64,000 nt of DNA, taken from Acetobacter indonesiensis (lineage in GTDB: Bacteria; Pseudomonadota; Alphaproteobacteria; Acetobacterales; Acetobacteraceae). Positions 54,210-61,214 of the stretch are shown piece by piece (position 1 is the first letter of the stretch; each line of letters begins with the position of its first letter). The stretch spans positions 248,001 through 312,000 of the forward strand of contig NZ_BAMW01000006.1 of the NCBI RefSeq assembly GCF_000963945.1, given 5' to 3'. Made by a program: the position numbers and the translations under genes. The notes below the pieces were generated by a model. It had not been told where the DNA came from and did no database searches. It was given only the letters and a program-made list of their open reading frames with translations.

Positions 54210-55244
54210 ATGAAGCGGGTTACCGTCATCGCAGGTCTTCTGGGGCTGGGTCTTACAGTCTGGATGCTGATGCAGTTTGGTGCCCGTTCTATTCTTGCAC
54301 TGGTTATGACTGGCGGCTGGGGTATCCTGGCCGCCATTTTGTTTCATACGGTACAGGTTGCTCTTTCCGCCCAGGCGTGGCGGGTCATTGCGGGGCAGAA
54401 ATATAGCGCACCATTGCCATTGCAGGACTATTTTGCCCTGCGTTGCGTGCGTGAAGGCATTAATAATCTTCTCCCCGTTGCACAGGTTGGGGGCGAGGTC
54501 TGGTCAAGCCGCCTGCTGGCCAAGCGGGGGCTGGGTACGCGCCGTGCGGCTGCTGCCACCATCTGCGACCTGACGCTTGAACTGCTCAGTCAGGTTCTGT
54601 TCACCTTCATGGGGCTTGGGCTTCTGTTTTTTCTGGTCAAGCGCTCCGCCGTGACAGACGAACTGCTTGAAAGCGCTTTGGTCGCACTGGGTATTGGTCT
54701 GGCAATGTTCGCCAGCCAGTGGCTGGGGGCTGTGGCCTTTGTCGAGGTGCTGTTGGTGAAAATAGCCGGGCATCTTGGCTGGAGCGGCGTGGATGGTATT
54801 CGCGGCCTGCATCAGGAAGTGCTGGGACTATATAAGGTCAAACGGAATGCGGTTTCCGGGTTTCTGCTTCAGTATCTGGGGTGGGCGCTGGGGGCTGTGG
54901 AAGTCTGCCTGATTCTGCATTTCATGGGGTATGACTGCTCGCTGGCTGTAGGGTTTGTGATTGAAGGGGTGGGGGAAGCCGCAAAATCGATCGGCTTTGC
55001 CGTGCCGGGCGCGCTTGGTGTGTCTGAAGGCGGGTATATTCTTGTCGGTGGCCTGTTTGGTGTGCCGCCGCAAATGGCGCTTGCTCTCTCACTCATCAAG
55101 CGCCTGCGCGAAATTGCATGGGGTTTGCCATCCCTTGGGGTGTGGCAATGGCTTGAACATAAATGGCATGTACCCAGCCACGTTTCTGCACCATCCTGCC
55201 CGCAATCTGTGGGTGAAAACCCGCTTTCAAGCTCTGGTCTGTAA
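54210..55244 (+). CDS. hpnL: Hopanoid-associated membrane protein HpnL
   Basis: A 344-residue polytopic protein of the lysylphosphatidylglycerol synthetase transmembrane/HpnL type, with about eight helices. 'REGINNLLPVAQVGGEVWSSRLLAKRG' and 'GFAVPGALGVSEGGYILVGGLFG' are the two conserved loops of this family. HpnL proteins sit in hopanoid gene clusters and may help move or modify these lipids; a biochemical role is not proven. The next gene, hpnN, supports the assignment. Confidence 0.85.
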   Translation: MKRVTVIAGLLGLGLTVWMLMQFGARSILALVMTGGWGILAAILFHTVQVALSAQAWRVIAGQKYSAPLPLQDYFALRCVREGINNLLPVAQVGGEVWSSRLLAKRGLGTRRAAAATICDLTLELLSQVLFTFMGLGLLFFLVKRSAVTDELLESALVALGIGLAMFASQWLGAVAFVEVLLVKIAGHLGWSGVDGIRGLHQEVLGLYKVKRNAVSGFLLQYLGWALGAVEVCLILHFMGYDCSLAVGFVIEGVGEAAKSIGFAVPGALGVSEGGYILVGGLFGVPPQMALALSLIKRLREIAWGLPSLGVWQWLEHKWHVPSHVSAPSCPQSVGENPLSSSGL

Positions 55245-55358
55245 AGTGTCAGTGGGCTGGTGTGCATATCCTCCCTTGCATCAGGTAGGGCGGTTGGTCC
55301 AAACGAACGTAACGTTTTTGCCTTGTGCCGTGAATTTTTCGGGAACTGATCGCCAGCT

Positions 55359-57953
55359 ATGCTCTCCGCACCCATAGGTCGTTTCATTACATTCTGTGCG
55401 CGTCATGCTTATGCAACTGTCGCACTTTTCTTCATCCTGTCGGGCGGCGCTGTTTTTGCCGGCATGAACTTTCTGGGTGTGACAACAGACACCAGCAAAA
55501 TGCTGTCTGACCGTCTGGAATGGAAACAGCGCTCAGATGAGATGGGGCGGTTATTCCCGCAAAAGGAAAATCTGCTGGTTGCGGTCATTGAAGCGGATCT
55601 GCCTGAAGAAGGGCGTGAGACAGCCCGTCTGTTGGCGGAACGTCTTTCTGCTGACCATACACATTTCAACTTTGCTGAACGCCCGGACGCTAATCCGTAT
55701 CTGATGCGCAACGGGTTGATGTTTCTTGAACCCCAGCCGCTCTCACAGGTGCTGAACGACACGATTACGGCGCAGCCTTTTCTGTCCGCTCTGGCACAGG
55801 ACCCTTCAGCCCGTGGGCTGTTTGGGACCCTGTCCATGATTGCCGAAGGTGTGAAGCAGGGGCAGGCTGACCTTGGTGGTTTTCAGGCTGCACTTGGTGG
55901 CTTTGCAGACAATATGGAAAAGGCTGCTGCGGGCCATCCACAGCTTCTGTCCTGGGAACGACTGCTGGGCGGCAAACTGTCTGATCTGTCAGGCCGCTAC
56001 CAGTTTGTGGTGACACAGCCCAAGCTGGATTACGGGTCTTTTCAGCCCGGTGGTGCTGCGGCTGATGCCATGAAAAAGGCTGCGGATTCGCTTGAATTCG
56101 TGCGCAACGGGCATGTGAAAGTGCATCTGACAGGTCAGGTGCAGCTTGATGATGAAGAATTTGCCACGGTGGCAGAAGGCATGGTGGCAGGCCTGCTGGG
56201 GTCACTGGCCTTGGTGACACTGTGGCTTGTTCTGGCAGTGCGGTCCTGGCGTGTGGTGCTGCCAATTGTGGTGACACTGGTTGTTGGTCTGCTGCTGACC
56301 ACAGGCTTTGCCGCTGTTGCCGTTGGCACGTTGAATCTGATTTCAGTGGCGTTTGCTATTCTGTTTGTTGGGATTGCAGTTGATTTTGCTATTCAGTTTT
56401 CGGTGCGGTTCCGTGCGCAGCATCAGGATGGTGGCAGCGAGCAGGGTATTTTAGCGGCTCTGGCCGAAACGGGTGATGAAACGGGGCACCAGATTCTGGT
56501 GGCTGCCCTTGCAACGTCTGCTGGCTTTCTGGCCTTTACCCCGACAGCGTTTCTGGGTGTTGCCCAGCTTGGGCTGATTGCGGGTATTGGCATGATGGTG
56601 GCATTTGTCTGCACCATTGGCCTCCTGCCTGCGTTGCTGAAAATCTGTCACCCACCGCTTGATTGCCCCAGCATGGGCTATGCTTTCATGCAGCCGGTTG
56701 ATGTGAAAATCCGTCATCATCGTAAGGTTATTCTGGCGGTATTTGGCGTGGTTGCTGTGCTGGGTCTGGTGCTTGTGCCGCGTTTGCAGTTTGATGGTGA
56801 CCCACTGCACACCAAAAACCCGAATTCCGAGGGGATGAAGGCGCTTCATCTGCTCATGACCAATCCGCAGTCATCCCCCTACAGTGCGGAACTGCTGGTT
56901 AAATCTCTTGATGAAGCAAAAACACAGGCCGCGCGTCTTTCTGATGTGCCGGGTGTGCACGACGCCATGTGGCTTGGGTCTTTCGTGCCGGAAAAGCAGG
57001 ACGAAAAGCTGGCCCTGATTCAGGATGCAGCCTCTATTCTACTGCCGACTCTTATTGTGCCGTCCCCCAAACCTGCGCCTGATGCACAGGCTTTGCGTGA
57101 TGCAGCCCAGAATACCGCAACGGCGCTGGGCGGTATTCTGGATAAACTGCCGCCACAGGACCCCTTGCGTCGTATTCAGGCTGCATTGGCCAAACTAGCA
57201 ACATCCTCTGACCAGATTGTGCAGGGGGCCAATACGGCACTTGTGCGCTTCCTGCCGCAGGAACTTGACCAGCTACGGGTCATGCTTCAGGCGAAGCCGG
57301 TCACGCTGAAAGACGTACCGCCAGAACTGGCTGACGATTACCTGCTGCCCGATGGACGGGCCTTGGTTGAGGTTCACCCGACCGGCGTGATGTCAAACAG
57401 CGGTGCGTTACGGAAATTCGTGACATCCCTGCAAAAGGTTGAGCCCAATATTGCCGGCACTGCTGTTGATATTGTTGAAAGCGCACGGTCAATTGTGAAA
57501 GCCTTTGAACAGGCAGCGGCGGCGGCCATTGTCATGATCGCGCTTATCCTGTTCCTCGCCTTGCGGCGCGTGACCCATATGGCGCTGGTGCTGGCACCGT
57601 TGATGCTGTCAGCCCTTATGACGGTCATTCTGATTGTGCTGCTGCCTGAAACACTGAACTTCGCCAACATCATCGCGCTGCCATTGCTGTTGGGGGTTGG
57701 GGTTTCCTTCAACATCTATTTCGTCATGAACTGGCGGGATGGCGTGAAGTATCCTCTGGCATCCCCCACAGCGCGCGCAGTTCTGTTTTCTGCACTGACG
57801 ACGGGCACCGCTTTTGGGTCACTTGCTCTGTCACATCATCCGGGCACAGCCAGCATGGGGCGTCTGCTGCTGCTGTCTCTTGCCTGCACATTATTGGCAA
57901 CATTGCTGTTTGTGCCCGCCATGCTGCCAAAGCGGGAAAGTGATGAACGGTGA
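55359..57953 (+). CDS. hpnN: Hopanoid transporter HpnN (RND family)
   Basis: An 864-residue inner-membrane transporter of the MmpL/HpnN branch of the RND superfamily, shown in Rhodopseudomonas to carry hopanoids toward the outer membrane. It has two halves, each with one helix, a periplasmic domain (about 35-275 and 475-710) and five further helices; 'AILFVGIAVDFAIQFSVRFRA' is the conserved helix-4 region. It ends at a strong terminator. Confidence 0.92.
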   Translation: MLSAPIGRFITFCARHAYATVALFFILSGGAVFAGMNFLGVTTDTSKMLSDRLEWKQRSDEMGRLFPQKENLLVAVIEADLPEEGRETARLLAERLSADHTHFNFAERPDANPYLMRNGLMFLEPQPLSQVLNDTITAQPFLSALAQDPSARGLFGTLSMIAEGVKQGQADLGGFQAALGGFADNMEKAAAGHPQLLSWERLLGGKLSDLSGRYQFVVTQPKLDYGSFQPGGAAADAMKKAADSLEFVRNGHVKVHLTGQVQLDDEEFATVAEGMVAGLLGSLALVTLWLVLAVRSWRVVLPIVVTLVVGLLLTTGFAAVAVGTLNLISVAFAILFVGIAVDFAIQFSVRFRAQHQDGGSEQGILAALAETGDETGHQILVAALATSAGFLAFTPTAFLGVAQLGLIAGIGMMVAFVCTIGLLPALLKICHPPLDCPSMGYAFMQPVDVKIRHHRKVILAVFGVVAVLGLVLVPRLQFDGDPLHTKNPNSEGMKALHLLMTNPQSSPYSAELLVKSLDEAKTQAARLSDVPGVHDAMWLGSFVPEKQDEKLALIQDAASILLPTLIVPSPKPAPDAQALRDAAQNTATALGGILDKLPPQDPLRRIQAALAKLATSSDQIVQGANTALVRFLPQELDQLRVMLQAKPVTLKDVPPELADDYLLPDGRALVEVHPTGVMSNSGALRKFVTSLQKVEPNIAGTAVDIVESARSIVKAFEQAAAAAIVMIALILFLALRRVTHMALVLAPLMLSALMTVILIVLLPETLNFANIIALPLLLGVGVSFNIYFVMNWRDGVKYPLASPTARAVLFSALTTGTAFGSLALSHHPGTASMGRLLLLSLACTLLATLLFVPAMLPKRESDER

Positions 57954-57996
57954 GGCGCTTCTTTGCTTCCCATCGTTCTTTCTAACCATCGCCAAT

Positions 57997-58024
57997 AAAA
58001 AAGGCCCCAGAGGGGGCCTTTTTT
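57997..58024. terminator. Strong bidirectional terminator after hpnN
   Basis: A perfect 12-bp stem (57997-58008 with 58013-58024) with a four-base loop, flanked by six A and six T. It serves hpnN and the convergent MFS gene. Confidence 0.92.
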
Positions 58025-58044
58025 ATTGCCATAAGTCGTAGGGT

Positions 58045-59184
58045 TCAGGGTGAGGTTGCAGCTTTCTGGAGAGGCTTTCTTTGCAACACAACCAACGCCA
58101 CGCAGGCCAATATGCCGCCACATGCCAGAACGGCAAATGCTCCACCGGATGACAGCGTGAGGCCACCCACCAGCGCACCTGTGCCAATGCCCGCATTGAA
58201 ACCCGTCACGCAGAATGAGGATGCGGCTTCATGCTGGCTTGGGGCGAGTTCAAGGGCATAGCTTTGAAGGCCCAGATTCATAAGGGCAGCGATAACGCCC
58301 CACAATGTCAGATCAACCCACGCAAGGGCGGGCATCTGGCTGGAGAGCATTAGCAGACCAAGGCTAGCAACTAACCCTACCAACGCCAGCCCAACAGAAC
58401 GACCTGCGGAAAACGGCAGGCGACCGCCCAGCCAGTTACCAAGAATACCCGCGCCACCAAAGACCAGCAGCATAAGGGGAATCTGGGCCGATGTGGCTGA
58501 AACAAGGCTTTGCAGAAGCGGCACGACATATGTGTAAGCTGCAAAATGCGCGGTGACGGCACAGGCTGTTAAAAGCGCGATGTAACGCAGCGTAGGCTGT
58601 CGTATCAGGTGCCGGATATCAATGTGACGCCGGGCGCTGGGCAGCGGGGGTAAAAGAACCAGTGCCGCAGCCAATACAGCAACACCCAACGCACCACTAA
58701 GGGAAAAAGCAGCGCGCCAGCCAACCCAATGGCCGATAGCAGACGCCAGCGGGATGCCCCCGGCAAATGCGACAGCCACCCCTGTAAATGCCAGCGCAGT
58801 TGCACGGGCGATTGGCAATTCAGGTGCAAGGCGCACAGCCAACCCGGAGATAATGGACCAGAAGATGCCATGCCCAAGAGCAAGCACAACCCGTAAAAGT
58901 GCCATGACGGCATAGTTGGGGGCCATAGCAGACAGCAGATTGACCGCCCCGACCAGTGCCAGCAGCAGGGCCACCAGAAAACGCCGATCGATGCCAGATG
59001 TTAAAATGGTTAGGGGAATGGCGGTTAAAGCCACCAGCCACGCATAGCCTGTAACCAATAGACCGACCTGCGCTTCTGACACATTCAGGCCATGGGCAAT
59101 GTCAGTCAGCAAGCCGATGGGCAGAATTTCCGTTACCTGCCAGACGAAGGCCCCAAAGGAGAGCACAAGAATACGCGCCATCAT
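58045..59184 (-). CDS. MFS transporter, sugar-efflux/SotB-like
   Basis: A 379-residue, 12-helix exporter. 'GAFVWQVTEILPIGLLTDIAHGL' and 'GYAWLVALTAIPLT' match the SotB/YdhP branch, whose members export arabinose-type sugars or drugs. Motif A ('DRRFLVALL') is degenerate. I start at the ATG at 59184, ten bases after GGGAG; the long upstream extension lacks homology. The substrate is not readable. Confidence 0.85.
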   Translation of the reverse strand: MMARILVLSFGAFVWQVTEILPIGLLTDIAHGLNVSEAQVGLLVTGYAWLVALTAIPLTILTSGIDRRFLVALLLALVGAVNLLSAMAPNYAVMALLRVVLALGHGIFWSIISGLAVRLAPELPIARATALAFTGVAVAFAGGIPLASAIGHWVGWRAAFSLSGALGVAVLAAALVLLPPLPSARRHIDIRHLIRQPTLRYIALLTACAVTAHFAAYTYVVPLLQSLVSATSAQIPLMLLVFGGAGILGNWLGGRLPFSAGRSVGLALVGLVASLGLLMLSSQMPALAWVDLTLWGVIAALMNLGLQSYALELAPSQHEAASSFCVTGFNAGIGTGALVGGLTLSSGGAFAVLACGGILACVALVVLQRKPLQKAATSP

Positions 59185-59471
59185 GAGCGGAGGGCTCCCA
59201 CCATGAGAACGCGTTTCACAGAACAGCAGCAGAAGAGGAAAGCGGGTGGGAGGAACGGGCAGGAGCGGGCAATGGGTGTCTGGTGAAACACGAGGCATCC
59301 CTAAGCTGGAGGACAAGAAAATGGTCGGGTGCGGTTAGAATACAGCCAAATGAGAGGTGTTCTGTGCCGACAAAGAACTGACCAGAGAGCGGGAGAAAAC
59401 AGACTTTACAAAACAGGAGACGTTTTTGACAAATATGCGCTGCACGTAGCCTGTGGTTTTGGCGTGGTTGC
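59185..59471. other. Gap upstream of the MFS exporter
   Basis: No gene is supported. On the minus strand TTGTCA (59432-59427) and TAAAGT (59408-59403) form a possible promoter with an 18-base spacer for the exporter. The antisense 97-codon frame here covers the terminator and is not credible. Confidence 0.4.
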
Positions 59472-59502
59472 AAAAGAAAACCCCCTGACACAGCAGGGGG
59501 TT
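59472..59502 (-). terminator. Terminator after the sulfide:quinone oxidoreductase
   Basis: A nine-base stem (59479-59487 with 59494-59502), followed on the minus strand by TTTTCTTTT. It lies 28 bases after the stop codon. Confidence 0.85.
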
Positions 59503-59529
59503 CCATCACGCCAGCAGGTTAAGCGGCTG

Positions 59530-60789
59530 TTATGCTTTGCTCCATTCCGGGTGGTGGGGCACCGAAATGTCACGGCCTTTGAGCATCATGTCCCAATACA
59601 CGCGGGGGAAGACGGTAGATTTCAGATACCAAGCAAAGCGGCTGGGTTTCCGCTGGTCGTAAGGGAAGCTGGGTGCCGGTTTGCCGCCATACAGGAATTC
59701 GGCCAGCACGATTTTGCCATACCCGACTGTCAGCGGGCACGCACCGTAACCGTCATACGCACCAGAAAGCGGCTTCCCATCAAGTGAGTCCAGCAGGTTT
59801 GTCACCACAACCGGGGTCTGGGCACGGGCCGCAGCCATGGTCTTGGCATTAGAGGTGCCAATCACATCACCCAGCCCAAAAATGGTGGGATATTTGGTGT
59901 GTTGAAGGGTGGCAGGGTCAACATCGACCCACCCGCCGCTTCCTGCTAGTGGGCTTTGCTTAACAAAATCAGGAGCACTTTGCGGTGGGGTGACATGCAG
60001 CATGTCAAACTCTTTCACCACATGCTCGGTTTTGCCCTCGGCATTCGTGATGGCAAAGGTTGCTTTGCGCTCTGGCCCGTTTACGGCAATCAGATTGTGT
60101 TTGTATTGCAGGTTGATACCGTAATAATCCACGGCATCCTGCAAGGACGGACGGTAGTACGCCACACCAAACAGCGCATCACCCGCCAGGCAGAATTCAA
60201 CATTTGTGCGGAAGAGGGTGCCGTGCTTGCGCCAGTAGTCTGACGCCAGATACGCAATTTTCTGCGGTGCGCCAGCGCACTTAATCGGCATGGGGGGCTG
60301 TGTGAACAGCGCTGTGCCACCTGCCAGAGACTGGATGCAGGTCCAGGTATATTCCACCGTTTCCTTGGAATAGTTGCTGCATACTCCGTTGCGGCCCAAC
60401 GTGTCTTTCAGGCCTTCAATCTTGTCCCAATCCAGTTGCAGGCCGGGGCAGACCACCAGACGATTGTAAGCAACGGTGCGTCCATCTTCCAGCGTGACAC
60501 GGTTTTCGTCAGGCTGAAAAGACGCCACGGCCGCACGGATCCATGTGCTGCCAAAGGGAATAAGCGCGCCTTCCTGTTTCAGCGTGCTTTTCAGCGTCAT
60601 GGCACCGGCCCCGACCAACGTCCAGCCCGGCTGGTAGGCATGGGTGGTAGCAGGGTCAATAATGGCAACATCCAGAGACGGGCGTTCACGCAGCAGACGT
60701 GCTGCCACGGCAATACCGCCAGACCCGCCCCCCACAATAACAACAGTATAGCGAAGGTCCGGCTGGGTGCCGGTAGCTGGCTGGGTCAT
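59530..60789 (-). CDS. Sulfide:quinone oxidoreductase, type II (SQOR-like)
   Basis: A 419-residue FAD enzyme that oxidises sulfide at the membrane and passes electrons to quinone. The FAD-binding 'VVIVGGGSGGIAVAARLL' is at 16-33. The redox cysteines that align with human SQOR Cys201 and Cys379 are Cys171 ('PIKCAGAPQK') and Cys351 ('YGACPLTVGYG'), which marks the mitochondrial-type (type II) branch. The C-terminus ends without a clear amphipathic helix. Its -10 box is covered by an inverted repeat. Confidence 0.9.
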   Translation of the reverse strand: MTQPATGTQPDLRYTVVIVGGGSGGIAVAARLLRERPSLDVAIIDPATTHAYQPGWTLVGAGAMTLKSTLKQEGALIPFGSTWIRAAVASFQPDENRVTLEDGRTVAYNRLVVCPGLQLDWDKIEGLKDTLGRNGVCSNYSKETVEYTWTCIQSLAGGTALFTQPPMPIKCAGAPQKIAYLASDYWRKHGTLFRTNVEFCLAGDALFGVAYYRPSLQDAVDYYGINLQYKHNLIAVNGPERKATFAITNAEGKTEHVVKEFDMLHVTPPQSAPDFVKQSPLAGSGGWVDVDPATLQHTKYPTIFGLGDVIGTSNAKTMAAARAQTPVVVTNLLDSLDGKPLSGAYDGYGACPLTVGYGKIVLAEFLYGGKPAPSFPYDQRKPSRFAWYLKSTVFPRVYWDMMLKGRDISVPHHPEWSKA

Positions 60790-60840
60790 GTGTGATCTCC
60801 CTGGACGCTGTCACATTTACACGGTTACATTAACACAAGG

Positions 60841-60869
60841 GGATAATTATATAAGGTCTTTAATTATCC
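60841..60869 (-). promoter_or_regulatory. Inverted repeat overlapping the promoter of the sulfide oxidoreductase
   Basis: GGATAATTA at 60841-60849 and TAATTATCC at 60861-60869 are a perfect dyad. The minus-strand TATAAT at 60851-60846 lies within its left arm and spacer, 57 bases before the ATG. A repressor bound here would block transcription; in relatives, ArsR-type BigR/SqrR proteins control SQR (inference). Confidence 0.55.
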
Positions 60870-60892
60870 ATGTGCCATGTGTGGGAAGCAGT

Positions 60893-61132
60893 TCAGTCCT
60901 TGATCCAAACTTCCACCGGGCCCTGAAGTTTCATGGTCAGCGGGTTGCCATGACGGTCGACCGTTTTGCCAACGGCAACACGTACCCAGCCTTCGCTGAT
61001 GCAATATTCTTCAACATTGGTTTTTTCGACGCCTTTGAAACGTACGCCAATGCCGCGTTCAAGCAGGGCTTCATTGTAAAAGGGGCTGGCCGGATTAACG
61101 GAAAGGCGGTCAGGCAGAGTGTCGGTTGACAT
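60893..61132 (-). CDS. DUF3297 family protein
   Basis: A 79-residue protein that matches the DUF3297 pattern from end to end ('DRLSVNPASPFYNEALLERGIGVRFKG', 'NVEEYCISEGWVRVAVGK', 'DRHGNPLTMKLQGPVEVW'). The function is unknown; its small, conserved globular layout is common in proteobacteria. It is followed by the SQR promoter region and preceded by the RND gene. Confidence 0.85.
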   Translation of the reverse strand: MSTDTLPDRLSVNPASPFYNEALLERGIGVRFKGVEKTNVEEYCISEGWVRVAVGKTVDRHGNPLTMKLQGPVEVWIKD

Positions 61133-61214
61133 AGAGTCAGGTCCTTGTCTGGTTCAAACAATGGCCTGTGTCTTACCGACTTTTGGGGGAAATGGCTATC
61201 AGCGCCTCCCGCCG

